A stretch of DNA of 64,000 bases from Klebsiella quasipneumoniae subsp. quasipneumoniae (GTDB lineage Bacteria; Pseudomonadota; Gammaproteobacteria; Enterobacterales; Enterobacteriaceae), in NCBI RefSeq assembly GCF_020525925.1, contig NZ_CP084876.1, forward strand, positions 4,340,001 through 4,404,000, read 5' to 3'. The translations under genes were made by a program, and so were the position numbers. The stretch's first letter is position 1, and every line of letters starts with the position of its first letter. Shown one piece after another: positions 29,786 through 39,034 of this stretch. The notes below the pieces were generated by a model. The model made no database searches. It was not told where the DNA came from and worked only from the letters and a program-made list of their open reading frames with translations.

Positions 29786-30378
29786 TAACGAAAATGCGCG
29801 GTTTCACCCTGATTGAAACGCTGCTGGCGCTGGCTATCCTCGCCGTCCTCAGCGCCGCCGCCGTGATGGTGCTGCAGAACGTCATCCGCGCCGATGGCCT
29901 GACCCGCGAGAAGAGCCAGCAGATCGCCGCCCTCCAGCGCGCCTTTCGCCAGATCGCCGATGATGTCACGCACATCATTCCCCGTCGCGCCAGAAACAGC
30001 GACACGCTTTTCTTCGCCGGACGTTTCCAGTTGCAGAGCGACGACTGGGGGCTGGCCTTCAACCGCAGCGGCTGGCCGAATCCGCTGGGGATCCTCCCGC
30101 GCTCGGAGATCCAGAACGTCAGCTACCGCCTGCGCCAGCAGCAGCTTGAACGACTCAGCTTCGATCAGCAGGATCCGCTGACCGGCAGCCAGCCGACGGT
30201 CCGGGTGCTGCTGCGCGAGGTGACGGCGTTTCGCCTGCGGTTTTATGCCGACGGGCGCTGGCAGGAGACCTGGGACCGCTCGCAGTCGCTGCCGCAGGGG
30301 CTGGAGATCACCCTGACGCTGGCGAACAGCGGGGAGATAACCCGCCTGTTTTTACTCACCCCGGGAGGCGGCCAGTGA
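29782..30378 (+). CDS. pulJ: Minor pseudopilin PulJ (GspJ)
   Basis: Tip-complex pseudopilin. 198 residues, leader MITKMRG/FTLIETLLALAIL with Glu at +5, then a larger beta domain with DDWGLAFNRSGWPNPLGI, which is GspJ-typical. Overlaps both neighbours by 4 nt. Confidence 0.95.
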   Translation: MITKMRGFTLIETLLALAILAVLSAAAVMVLQNVIRADGLTREKSQQIAALQRAFRQIADDVTHIIPRRARNSDTLFFAGRFQLQSDDWGLAFNRSGWPNPLGILPRSEIQNVSYRLRQQQLERLSFDQQDPLTGSQPTVRVLLREVTAFRLRFYADGRWQETWDRSQSLPQGLEITLTLANSGEITRLFLLTPGGGQ

Positions 30379-31355
30379 AAAATCGGCAACGCGGCGTCGC
30401 GCTCCTGATGGTGCTGTTCATCCTCGCCCTGATGATGATCCTCGCCAGCGCCATGACCGAACGCACCTCGGTCATGTATCAACACACCGCCGTGACCCTC
30501 GATAATCTGCAGGCCAGATGGTACGCCCTGGCGGCGGAAAACATGGCCGCCGCGCTACTGCAACGCGACGCGCTGGACTCGCCCAGTCAAACGAACCTGG
30601 CGCAAACCTGGGCGCAGAAGGGGCGCCGCTTTACCCTCGACGATGGCGAAATCCTCGCCACGATCCGCGACGGGCACGCCTGCTTTAATCTCAATGCCAT
30701 CAACCATCGCGCGGATGAGACCAGCGGCGGTACGCCCTACCCGACCGACGTCTTCGCCCGGCTGCTGGCGCTGCTCGGCGAGTCGCCGCTGCGCGCCAGC
30801 CAGATCGCCGCCGCCCTCGGCGACTGGACGGACAGCGACGGCCAGCCGCGGCTGAACGGCGCGGAAGACGAGGTCTATATGGCGCAAACCCCGGGCTATC
30901 TCGCCGCCAACCAGCCGATGCAGGATGTCAGCGAGCTGCGCCTGCTGGCCGGAATGGACGCCGCGCTCTATCAGCGCCTGCTCCCCTTCGTCTGCGTCCA
31001 GCCGGATGATGCGCTGCAGGTCAATGTCAACACCCTGCGCCCCTCCCAGGCCGCCCTGCTGGCGGCCCTCTTTCCCGGCGATCTGACGCTGCAGGAGGCG
31101 CAACAGCTGCTGCACAACCGCCCGCGAACCGGGTGGAGCAGCGTCGCCGCCTTTCTCGCGCAGCCGACGCTGCAGAAAACCGATACCACGCTCGCCCGTC
31201 CCTGGCTGACGGTGCACAGCACACGCTTTATCGCCGCCTTCACCGTGGTGACCGGCAACCTTCGCTTTCAGCTGCACAGCGTCCTGCAACAGGAGGGGCG
31301 CGCCTTTACCGTCGTCCAGCGGCGATACGGACTTTCTATGGTGGTTGATGAATAA
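30375..31355 (+). CDS. pulK: Minor pseudopilin PulK (GspK)
   Basis: Large tip pseudopilin that caps the pseudopilus. 326 residues. The leader MKNRQRG/VALLMVLFILAL lacks the Glu at +5 found in all other pseudopilins, the known GspK exception. An inserted alpha-domain (about residues 95-215) has CFNLNAINH and DWTDSDGQPRLNGAEDEVY with probable calcium ligands. Overlaps pulJ by 4 nt and pulL by 8 nt. Confidence 0.95.
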   Translation: MKNRQRGVALLMVLFILALMMILASAMTERTSVMYQHTAVTLDNLQARWYALAAENMAAALLQRDALDSPSQTNLAQTWAQKGRRFTLDDGEILATIRDGHACFNLNAINHRADETSGGTPYPTDVFARLLALLGESPLRASQIAAALGDWTDSDGQPRLNGAEDEVYMAQTPGYLAANQPMQDVSELRLLAGMDAALYQRLLPFVCVQPDDALQVNVNTLRPSQAALLAALFPGDLTLQEAQQLLHNRPRTGWSSVAAFLAQPTLQKTDTTLARPWLTVHSTRFIAAFTVVTGNLRFQLHSVLQQEGRAFTVVQRRYGLSMVVDE

Positions 31356-32544
31356 GTTTAACGCTTCCCCCCAGGCCATGCTGATCGTGCGCTTCGCCCC
31401 CGGGCAGGCGCCGCTGCACTGGCAGCTCTTCGCCCCCGGCGAGCCGCATCACGAAGCCAGCGGCCGGTGGCCGGCTGACGACGCCAGCCCTTTCCCGACG
31501 CTGGCGGCGCATTACCCGGCCTGGGTGCTGATCCCGGCCAGCGACTGCGCGTTTCACACCCTCACCCTGCCGGCGGGCCTGCGTAAACCGCCGCTGCAGG
31601 TGGCCCCCTTCCTGCTGGAAGAGCAGCTGGCCGACGAGGTGGAAGCCACCCATTTTGCCCTGCTCCACCGCCAGCAGGCCCAGTGCGAGATCGTCGCCGT
31701 GCAGCGGCAAAAAATGCGCGACTGGCTGGCGCGCTGCGAGTCGCTCTCGCTACGGCCCCTGGCGTTGACGCCCGATGTGCTGGCCCTGCCCTGGCAACCG
31801 CCGGCGTGGAGCGCGGTGCAGGCGGACGACCAGTGGCTGATCCGCCACCAGCCATGGGCCGGCATGGCGGCGGAACGCCCCTGGCTGGCGGAGCTGCTGC
31901 AGGGCGAGGCGGAAGAGCACGTCATCGACAGCTATTCGCCGCCGCCCGCGGCGCCGGGAGAGTGGCGCGCGCAGCCTGCGCAGACGTTGCTCTCCCTCGC
32001 CGCAAGTCATCCGGCGGCGCAGAAGCTCAGTCTGCTGCAGGGGGAGTTCGCCGTCCGCCGTCGGCGGCCTGATCAGACGAGCTGGCGTCCGGCGCGGTAT
32101 GCCGCGCTGGCCCTGGCGCTGCTGGCGGCGGTGAACAGCGTGCTGGATCATCGCGATCTGGCGCGTCAGGCCGAGGCCGCCCGGCAGGCCAGCCGGGCCT
32201 ACTATCATCGCTGGTTTCCAACGGAGAAAAAGGTGATTAACCCGCGACTGCAGATGCAGCAGCATCTGCAAACCCTTGCCCGTCAGGCGCAGCATGCCCC
32301 CCTCGTCGACCGCCTCAGCGCGTTGCAAAACATCATCAGCGAAACGCCGGGGATCCGCCTGCGGGCGCTGAGCTGGGATGCCGCAGGCAACCGTCTGCAG
32401 CTGGATATCGCCGCGGCCTCTTCCCGGGCGCTGGAGCAGTTTACCCAGCGAGCGCAGCCGCGGTTTCGCGTCCGGCCAGGCGACATGACCACCAGGCCGG
32501 ATGGCATTGAAGGACAGCTGACGCTGGAGGAAAACGATGGCTAA
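31348..32544 (+). CDS. pulL: Type II secretion protein PulL (GspL)
   Basis: Bitopic platform protein whose actin-like cytoplasmic domain recruits PulE. 398 residues from ATG 31348 (a TTG one codon earlier is in frame). Cytoplasmic domain about 1-240, one TM helix (near YAALALALLAAVNSVL) and a periplasmic ferredoxin-like domain. Overlaps pulK by 8 nt and pulM by 8 nt. Confidence 0.93.
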   Translation: MNKFNASPQAMLIVRFAPGQAPLHWQLFAPGEPHHEASGRWPADDASPFPTLAAHYPAWVLIPASDCAFHTLTLPAGLRKPPLQVAPFLLEEQLADEVEATHFALLHRQQAQCEIVAVQRQKMRDWLARCESLSLRPLALTPDVLALPWQPPAWSAVQADDQWLIRHQPWAGMAAERPWLAELLQGEAEEHVIDSYSPPPAAPGEWRAQPAQTLLSLAASHPAAQKLSLLQGEFAVRRRRPDQTSWRPARYAALALALLAAVNSVLDHRDLARQAEAARQASRAYYHRWFPTEKKVINPRLQMQQHLQTLARQAQHAPLVDRLSALQNIISETPGIRLRALSWDAAGNRLQLDIAAASSRALEQFTQRAQPRFRVRPGDMTTRPDGIEGQLTLEENDG

Positions 32545-33022
32545 TCTGCTCATCTGGTGGCGACAGCGCACGCTGTCGGAGCAGCGCCTGCTGCTCGGCC
32601 TGGCGGGATTGCTGACAGCCTGCGCCCTCTGGTACGGGCTGTGGCAGCCCTGGCGGGCCCGCGAGGCGCAGTGGCGGCAAACCCTGGTGAAAGAGCAGGC
32701 CAGCCTGCGCTGGATGACGCAGCAGGGTCCGCGCCTGCAGCAGCTCAGCCAGCAGCCCGCGCCGGCGGCAAAAGAGGCGCTCACCGCGCTGGTGATGCGC
32801 GAGGCGGCGAGCCACGGGCTGGAAGTCGTTCGTCTGCAGCCGCAGGGGAAACGTCTGCAGGTCACCCTTCAGCCCTGCGCCTTCCAGGCGCTAATGGACT
32901 GGCTGGACGCCCCGGCGATGCGCGGCGTCAACGCGGTCTCGCTGTCCGTAACCGGGCAGCCGTCGCGGCCGGGCTGGGTCACGGTCAACCATCTGCTGCT
33001 GGAGCGCGACGATGAAAGCTAA
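32537..33022 (+). CDS. pulM: Type II secretion protein PulM (GspM)
   Basis: Partner of PulL in the inner membrane. 161 residues, a short basic N-terminus, a TM helix (about 17-35, LLLGLAGLLTACALWYGLW) and a periplasmic ferredoxin-like domain. Overlaps pulL (8 nt) and pulN (11 nt). Confidence 0.93.
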   Translation: MANLLIWWRQRTLSEQRLLLGLAGLLTACALWYGLWQPWRAREAQWRQTLVKEQASLRWMTQQGPRLQQLSQQPAPAAKEALTALVMREAASHGLEVVRLQPQGKRLQVTLQPCAFQALMDWLDAPAMRGVNAVSLSVTGQPSRPGWVTVNHLLLERDDES

Positions 33023-33740
33023 CGGGCTCACGGGTGGGCTACTGCTGGCGCTCTATCTGCTGTGGTTGACCGCCACCGCCCCGGCGCGTCTGTTAGTCCC
33101 GATGCTGCCGCCCGAGGTACAGGTGGCCAACCTCAGCGGCAGCATCTGGCGCGGCGCGGCGCAGTCGGTCTCCTGGCGCGGCGTGCGGCTTGAGCGGCTG
33201 ACGTGGTCGCTCACCCTGGCCGGCTGGCAGATCGCGCTCAGCGATCCCCGCGGCGTGGAGGGTCAGGCCCGGCTGTGGGGCATCCGCGATCTGCGTCTGC
33301 AGGAGGGGCGGCTCACCGCCCCCGCCAGCCTGCTTGGTCGCTGGCTAACGCCGACTATGCCCGTCAGCGCCGAGGGAGAGGTCACGTTCAGCCTGGCCGA
33401 AGCGCACTTCAGCGAGGGGCGCTGCCGGCAAATCACCGCCGGACGCGCGCAGTGGCGTCAGGCCCGGCTGCACTCTCCGGTCGGTAGCCTGGAGCTGGCC
33501 CAGGTCAGTGGCGCCTTAAGCTGTACGGCGAACGGCGCCGTGGCGCTGGCCATCCGCCAGGATTCTCATCAGTTGAGCCTCAGCGGCCAGGGAACCCTGT
33601 CGCCCGATGGCCGCTATCTGTTTCGCGGTACGCTACAGCCCCGTCAGGGGATGCCGCCCCTGCTGGCGCTGCTGGTCGCCCGCCCGATGGCGAAAAACGC
33701 CCCGGGCCCGACGCCGTGGCAGCTGCAGGGAAAATGGTGA
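33012..33740 (+). CDS. pulN: Type II secretion protein PulN (GspN)
   Basis: Accessory inner-membrane protein found in only some type II systems; not essential for PulA secretion in K. oxytoca as far as I recall. 242 residues, one N-terminal TM helix (GGLLLALYLLWLTATAPA) and a periplasmic beta-rich domain. VANLSGSIWRGAAQSVSWRG is GspN-like. Confidence 0.9.
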   Translation: MKANGLTGGLLLALYLLWLTATAPARLLVPMLPPEVQVANLSGSIWRGAAQSVSWRGVRLERLTWSLTLAGWQIALSDPRGVEGQARLWGIRDLRLQEGRLTAPASLLGRWLTPTMPVSAEGEVTFSLAEAHFSEGRCRQITAGRAQWRQARLHSPVGSLELAQVSGALSCTANGAVALAIRQDSHQLSLSGQGTLSPDGRYLFRGTLQPRQGMPPLLALLVARPMAKNAPGPTPWQLQGKW

Positions 33741-33754
33741 TTAAAGGAGCAAAA

Positions 33755-34555
33755 ATGACGACATTAGCCGCATTATCGCTGCATTTTCCCCTTGTCTGGT
33801 ATGGTTTCCTGCTGCTGTTCGGCCTGGCGCTGGGCAGCTTTTACAACGTGGTGATCTACCGTCTGCCGCGCATGCTGACCCAAACCGCGGACGACGAGCC
33901 GATAACCCTCAGCACGCCGGGCTCATCCTGCCCGCAGTGTCGCCAGCCGATAGCCTGGCGGGACAATATCCCGCTGCTCAGCTTCCTCTGGCTAGGCCGT
34001 CGCGCCCGCTGCTGTCAGGCGCGCATCTCGTGGAGCTATCCGCTGACCGAGCTGGCCACCGGCCTGCTGTTTATCCTCTCCGGGGCGCTGCTCGCGCCGG
34101 GCCTGGCGCTGGCGGGCGGCCTGGTGCTGCTCTCCTTCCTGCTGATACTGGCGCGGATTGACGCCCGGACCCAGCTGCTGCCCGATCGCCTGACCCTGCC
34201 CCTGCTGTGGGCCGGACTGCTGTTTAATCTTAACGAGGTGTACATTGCGCTGCCGGACGCGGTCGCCGGGGCGATGGCCGGTTATCTGGCGCTGTGGTCG
34301 GTCTACTGGCTGTTCCGCCTGCTGACCGGCAAAGAGGCCCTGGGCTATGGCGATTTTAAGCTGCTGGCGGCGCTGGGCGCCTGGTGCGGCTGGCAGGCTC
34401 TGCCGCAGGTGCTGTTGCTCGCCTCGGCCAGCGGGCTGGCGTGGACCCTGCTGCAACGCCTGTGGACCCGGCAGTCGCTGCAGCAGCCGCTGGCCTTCGG
34501 CCCCTGGCTGGCGCTGGCGGGAGGGGGCGTTTTTCTCTGGCAGCAGATGGTCTAG
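33755..34555 (+). CDS. pulO: Prepilin leader peptidase / N-methyltransferase PulO (GspO)
   Basis: Cuts the leaders of PulG-K and methylates the new N-termini. 266 residues from ATG 33755, chosen for the AAGGAG 6 nt upstream; a longer frame overlaps pulN. ALGSFYNVVIYRLP is the family start. Catalytic aspartates are Asp136 (ARIDARTQLLPD) and Asp200 (GYGDFKLL). The cytoplasmic zinc loop has Cys59/Cys62, but the second pair reads ARCCQ (Cys86, Cys87) in place of CxxC. Last gene of the operon. Confidence 0.94.
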   Translation: MTTLAALSLHFPLVWYGFLLLFGLALGSFYNVVIYRLPRMLTQTADDEPITLSTPGSSCPQCRQPIAWRDNIPLLSFLWLGRRARCCQARISWSYPLTELATGLLFILSGALLAPGLALAGGLVLLSFLLILARIDARTQLLPDRLTLPLLWAGLLFNLNEVYIALPDAVAGAMAGYLALWSVYWLFRLLTGKEALGYGDFKLLAALGAWCGWQALPQVLLLASASGLAWTLLQRLWTRQSLQQPLAFGPWLALAGGGVFLWQQMV

Positions 34556-34572
34556 CGTGAGTGGTTCGCCTG

Positions 34573-34594
34573 GCCGGGCAGAATGCCGCCCGGC
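34573..34594. terminator. Hairpin between convergent pulO and hrpB
   Basis: GCCGGGC-(8 nt)-GCCCGGC in the 47-bp gap between stops. No adjacent U tract on the plus strand. A weak candidate terminator and the right border of the pul locus. Confidence 0.45.
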
Positions 34595-34602
34595 GCCTGG
34601 GG

Positions 34603-37032
34603 CTACGAATATTTTTTGCTGCGCCGGGTCGGGGCGGCGTTGGCCGGATCGTCCGGCCAGACGTGTTTCGGATAACGTCCCTTCATCTCTTTTTGCACCT
34701 CGCGGTAGCTTCCCTGCCAGAAGGCGCTGAGATCGCGAGTGATCTGCAGAGGACGCTGGGCGGGCGACAGCAGCTCCAGCACCAGCGGCACCCGCCCCTC
34801 GGCGATAACCGGCGTCGTGGCCTCGCCGAACATCTCCTGCATACGCACCGCCAGCGCCGGCGGGTTCTCCGCATGGTATCGAATCGCCAGACGGCTGCCG
34901 GTCGGCACGGTATAGTGCGTCGGCAGCTCGCGATCCAGCTTCTGGCGCAGCGGCCACGGCAGCCAGTCCTGTAGCGCCTGACGCAGATCCAACGCCTTCA
35001 GCGCCCGCAGCGAGTGAACGCCGTTCATCTGCGGCAGCAGCCATGCCTCCAGCGAGGCCAGCAGCGAAGCGTCATCCACCGCGGGCCATGCCTCTTCCGG
35101 CAGCCACTGCGCCGCACACTGCAGCCGCAGTCGCAGCTGCTCGGCCTCTGGCGTCCAGTTGAGCACCGCAAGGCCTTTCTCACGAATACCGTTGAGCATC
35201 GCCTGATGCAGCTCCGCCTCAGATGGCTTCGCCAGCGGCTGGGTCTTGATCACCAATTGGCCCGTCACGGTCCGCCGCCAGGCTTTCAGCGTCCCCTGCG
35301 CTTCATCCCACTCCACCGTGTCGGAACGCTGCGCCAGCTCGGGACGGGCGGCGATCAGCTCGCCGATATCCACCGGCAGAGCCAGCAGCATGCGGGCATC
35401 CGGCGAGGCGCTGCCCTGCAGCAGCAGCGGGGCGATCAGCCACTCATGACGGCCCAGCGCGTCGTCGGCGTCAAGCATCGCGCCCATGCCGTTCGCCAGC
35501 TGATAGCGCCCCTCCTGACCGCGGCGACGGGCGATGCGGTCGGCGAAGGCCGACGCCAGTAGCGCGGCCATTCGTCCGGCGTCGGGCTGGCCGCTGCGGC
35601 AGGCCAGACGCTTCATCAGCTGCTGCGCCCGCTGTTGCCAGTTGGCCTGCTGACGGGAAAAGACGGCGGCCAAATCCACCAGCCCGCCGCGCGGCGGCTC
35701 CTCGAGGATCGCCGCCAGCCTGGCCGCCGTCGCCACCTCGTCATCGGTCTGCGCAGCGGCCAGCATCGCCGCCAGCCGGGGCTCGTTGCCGAGGGTCGCC
35801 ATTTTGCGGCCAAACGCCGACAGCCGCTCGCCGTCCAGCGCCGAGAGCGCCTCCAGCAGGCGGCGCGCGGCGGCCAGGTTCACCGCCGGCGGCTGATCCA
35901 GCCAGGCCAGCGCGGCCGGATCGTGGCACCCCCACTGCAGCAGCTCCAGCAACAGCGCCGACAGATCGCTGTGCAGGATCTCTGGTTCGCTCTGCGCCGC
36001 CGCTCGTTCGGCCTGTTCTTTGCCAAGCAAATGCAGGCAGATCCCCGGGGAGAGACGACCGGCGCGTCCGGCGCGCTGCGTCATCGATGCCTGGCTGATG
36101 CGCTGCGTCACCAGCCGGGTCAGGCCGGTGCGCGGGTCAAAGCGGGCAACCCGCTCCTGGGCGCTGTCGACCACCAGGCGGATGCCCTCGATGGTCAAAC
36201 TGGTCTCGGCAATGTTGGTGGCCAGCACCACTTTGCGCTTCCCGGCCGGCGCCGGGAGGATCGCTTTGCGCTGCTCGCTCAGGGGCAGCGCGCCATACAG
36301 CGGACAGAGGATGACATCCTCCGCCACGCGCTCCGTCAGCTGGTCGAGAACGCGCTGGATCTCGCCGACGCCGGGCAGAAACAGCAGCATCGACCCCTGT
36401 TCATGCCGCAGGAGCTCCGCCGCCGCTACCGCCACCGCCTCATCAAAACGCTGGTGCGCGGAGAGCGGGCTGAAGCGACGCTCCACCGGATAAGCGCGCC
36501 CCTCCGAGACCACCACCGGCGCCTCCGGCAGCAGACGCTGCAGGCGCTCGTTATCGAGGGTCGCCGACATAATCAGCAGTTTGAGATCGTCACGTAACCC
36601 CTGCTGGACATCAAGCAGCAGGGCCAGCGCCAGATCCGCCTGCAGGCTGCGCTCGTGAAACTCATCGAGGATCACCAGCCCCACGCCCGTCAGCTCGGGA
36701 TCGCGCTGGATCATGCGCGTCAAGATCCCCTCCGTGACCACCTCCAGGCGGGTCTGCGGTCCGACGCAGGTTTCGGCGCGCATGCGGTAACCCACGGTCT
36801 CCCCCGGCTTTTCGCCGAGCAGTTCAGCCAGCCGCTGCGCGACATTGCGCGCCGCCAGACGCCTCGGCTCCAGCAGGATAATTCGTCCCGTGATGTTGCC
36901 CTCGGCAAGGATCTGCAGCGGCAGCCAGGTCGACTTCCCGGCGCCGGTCGGCGCGTTGAGCAAAACCTGCGGCGCATGCTGCAGGGCGGATAACAATTCT
37001 GGGAGGACGGCGGCAACCGGCAATGAGGACAC
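34603..37032 (-). CDS. hrpB: ATP-dependent helicase HrpB (DEAH/RHA family)
   Basis: Putative RNA helicase of unknown substrate. 809 residues. Walker A APTGAGKST near 26-34, Walker B as DEFH (LDEFHERSLQADLALAL), motif III SATLD, and motif VI QRAGRAGR. HA2 and a C-terminal HrpB domain follow, ending RRSKKYS as in E. coli. The start is GTG 37032 (MSSLPVAAVLPELL). In E. coli hrpB lies next to mrcB; here the pul locus separates them. Confidence 0.95.
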   Translation of the reverse strand: MSSLPVAAVLPELLSALQHAPQVLLNAPTGAGKSTWLPLQILAEGNITGRIILLEPRRLAARNVAQRLAELLGEKPGETVGYRMRAETCVGPQTRLEVVTEGILTRMIQRDPELTGVGLVILDEFHERSLQADLALALLLDVQQGLRDDLKLLIMSATLDNERLQRLLPEAPVVVSEGRAYPVERRFSPLSAHQRFDEAVAVAAAELLRHEQGSMLLFLPGVGEIQRVLDQLTERVAEDVILCPLYGALPLSEQRKAILPAPAGKRKVVLATNIAETSLTIEGIRLVVDSAQERVARFDPRTGLTRLVTQRISQASMTQRAGRAGRLSPGICLHLLGKEQAERAAAQSEPEILHSDLSALLLELLQWGCHDPAALAWLDQPPAVNLAAARRLLEALSALDGERLSAFGRKMATLGNEPRLAAMLAAAQTDDEVATAARLAAILEEPPRGGLVDLAAVFSRQQANWQQRAQQLMKRLACRSGQPDAGRMAALLASAFADRIARRRGQEGRYQLANGMGAMLDADDALGRHEWLIAPLLLQGSASPDARMLLALPVDIGELIAARPELAQRSDTVEWDEAQGTLKAWRRTVTGQLVIKTQPLAKPSEAELHQAMLNGIREKGLAVLNWTPEAEQLRLRLQCAAQWLPEEAWPAVDDASLLASLEAWLLPQMNGVHSLRALKALDLRQALQDWLPWPLRQKLDRELPTHYTVPTGSRLAIRYHAENPPALAVRMQEMFGEATTPVIAEGRVPLVLELLSPAQRPLQITRDLSAFWQGSYREVQKEMKGRYPKHVWPDDPANAAPTRRSKKYS

Positions 37033-37104
37033 AAAAGGCTCCGGGGGTTAACATTCAGGGGCTCGCATTGTAGCATCCCCCTAATTCATTACCGAGTCTC
37101 TATC

Positions 37105-37641
37105 ATGTCTGAGCCGAAAAGGCTGTTTTTTGCGATTGAACTGCCGCCTGCCATCCGCAAACAGATTGTCCAGTGGCGGGCAACGCACTTCCCGGAGGAT
37201 GCCGGCAGGCCCGTCGCGGCGGATAACCTTCACCTCACGCTGGCGTTTCTCGGCGAGGTGAGCGCGGAAAAACAGCGGGCGCTGACCGCCCTCGCCGGCC
37301 GCCTCCAGCCGCCGGGCTTTACCCTGACGCTGGACGATGCCGGACAGTGGCTGCGCTCGCGGGTGGTCTGGCTCGGGACCCGTCAGCCGCCGCGCGGCCT
37401 GCTGCAGCTCGCCAGCATGCTGCGCGCTCAGGCGGCGCGCAGCGGCTGCTATCAGAGTCCGCAGCCGTTTCATCCGCATATTACCCTGTGGCGCGACGCC
37501 CGCCAGGCGGTGCCGATCCCGCCGCCCGGCTTTCGCTGGACGTTTCCGGTGAACGAGTTCGTGCTCTATGAATCCAGCTTTAGCCGGGGGCGCACGCGCT
37601 ACACGGCGCTGGAACATTATCCGTTTGATAAGGAAAGTTGA
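37105..37641 (+). CDS. thpR: RNA 2',3'-cyclic phosphodiesterase (2'-5' RNA ligase family)
   Basis: Hydrolyses 2',3'-cyclic phosphates at RNA ends and can join 2'-5' linkages. 178 residues with the two 2H-family signatures HLTL (His43) and HITL (His125). The TGA stop shares its A with the ATG of sfsA, so the two are coupled. Formerly ligT. Confidence 0.94.
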   Translation: MSEPKRLFFAIELPPAIRKQIVQWRATHFPEDAGRPVAADNLHLTLAFLGEVSAEKQRALTALAGRLQPPGFTLTLDDAGQWLRSRVVWLGTRQPPRGLLQLASMLRAQAARSGCYQSPQPFHPHITLWRDARQAVPIPPPGFRWTFPVNEFVLYESSFSRGRTRYTALEHYPFDKES

Positions 37642-38357
37642 TGCAGTTTGATCCGCCGTTGCAGCCCGCCATTTTGCTTAAACGTTACAAACGATTTCTT
37701 GCCGACGTGGTGACCCCCGATGGCCGCGAGCTGACGCTCCACTGCCCGAATACCGGGGCGATGACCGGCTGCGCCGCCCCGGGCGACACCGTCTGGTATT
37801 CCACCTCTGACAATGTGAAGCGCAAATATGCCCACACCTGGGAATTAACTGAAACGCAGCAGGGCGCCGTTATTTGCGTCAATACGCTGCGCGCGAATAC
37901 GCTGGCGAAAGAGGCGATTTCCGCCGGAATAATCCCTGAACTTTCAGGCTATAACCAGCTGAAAAGCGAAGTGAAATACGGCGCAGAGAATAGCCGTATC
38001 GATATTATGTTACAGGCAGATGATCGCCAAAACTGCTATATTGAAGTGAAATCGGTTACGTTGGCGGAGAAAGAATACGGTTATTTTCCCGATGCGGTGA
38101 CCACGCGCGGTCAGAAGCACCTGCGGGAGCTGATGGCCGTCGCGGCAAATGGCGACCGCGCGGTGATTTTATTTGCCGTCCTGCATTCGGCAATTGACCG
38201 TTTCTCTCCCGCGCATCATATTGATGCCAGATACGCACAGCTGTTAACAGAAGCCCGCGACAAGGGGGTGGAAATTCTCGCCTGGAAAGCGGAACTTTCT
38301 ACGACGAGGATGACTCTGAATAAGCCGATCGCCGTGGTGTTAAACCCCGGTAAATAA
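37641..38357 (+). CDS. sfsA: SfsA family protein (sugar fermentation stimulation)
   Basis: 238 residues from ATG 37641, which overlaps the thpR stop by one base; a TTG just upstream is in frame but gives an extra residue. [21 protein letters not shown] and [17 protein letters not shown] match E. coli Sfs[10 protein letters not shown] resembles the PD-(D/E)XK nuclease-type core. It was reported to stimulate maltose gene expression in E. coli; its true biochemical role is unsettled. Confidence 0.93.
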   Translation: MQFDPPLQPAILLKRYKRFLADVVTPDGRELTLHCPNTGAMTGCAAPGDTVWYSTSDNVKRKYAHTWELTETQQGAVICVNTLRANTLAKEAISAGIIPELSGYNQLKSEVKYGAENSRIDIMLQADDRQNCYIEVKSVTLAEKEYGYFPDAVTTRGQKHLRELMAVAANGDRAVILFAVLHSAIDRFSPAHHIDARYAQLLTEARDKGVEILAWKAELSTTRMTLNKPIAVVLNPGK

Positions 38358-38519
38358 GTGGCTAAATAGTGTTCGGGTCGCAAGCGCGAATACGCTTTTC
38401 TTCACAGGGTTGTCAAGTGTAACGTTTAGATAATTGCTATCCGGAAAAGCATCTGCTATTTATAGCGGCCTGATTTTCCCCCACATGGGGATCGATAGTG
38501 CGTGTTAAGGAGAAGCAAC

Positions 38520-38975
38520 ATGCAAGAAGGGCAAAACCGTAAAACATCGTCCCTGAGTATTCTCGCCATCGCTGGGGTGGAGCCGTACCAAGAGAAACCG
38601 GGCGAAGAGTATATGAACGAAGCCCAGCTGGCGCACTTCAAGCGTATTCTTGAAGCATGGCGTAATCAACTCAGGGATGAAGTGGATCGCACCGTATCGC
38701 ACATGCAGGATGAAGCTGCTAACTTCCCGGACCCGGTAGACCGTGCCGCCCAGGAAGAAGAGTTCAGCCTGGAGCTGCGTAACCGCGACCGCGAACGTAA
38801 ACTGATCAAAAAGATCGAGAAAACGCTGAAAAAAGTTGAAGACGAAGACTTCGGCTACTGCGAATCCTGCGGCGTGGAGATCGGCATTCGCCGTCTGGAA
38901 GCGCGTCCGACAGCGGATCTGTGCATTGACTGCAAAACCCTGGCGGAAATTCGCGAAAAACAGATGGCGGGCTAA
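38520..38975 (+). CDS. dksA: RNA polymerase-binding transcription factor DksA
   Basis: Inserts a coiled coil in the RNA polymerase secondary channel and, with ppGpp, mediates the stringent response. 151 residues, as in E. coli. Tip aspartates Asp71 and Asp74 (PDPVDRA), zinc finger Cys114/117/135/138. ATG 38520 has AAGGAGAAGC directly upstream, which rules out the upstream frame extension. Confidence 0.97.
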   Translation: MQEGQNRKTSSLSILAIAGVEPYQEKPGEEYMNEAQLAHFKRILEAWRNQLRDEVDRTVSHMQDEAANFPDPVDRAAQEEEFSLELRNRDRERKLIKKIEKTLKKVEDEDFGYCESCGVEIGIRRLEARPTADLCIDCKTLAEIREKQMAG

Positions 38976-38996
38976 TCCCCTGCTGCCTCACTCTCT

Positions 38997-39015
38997 GGCG
39001 GGAGTCTCTCCCGCC
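38997..39015 (+). terminator. Intercistronic terminator between dksA and gluQ
   Basis: GGCGGGAG-TCT-CTCCCGCC is followed by TGGTTCTGTTG, 20 bp before the gluQ ATG. A terminator in this position limiting gluQ read-through is described in Shigella; the same layout is seen here. Confidence 0.8.
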
Positions 39016-39034
39016 TGGTTCTGTTGTCCGTATC

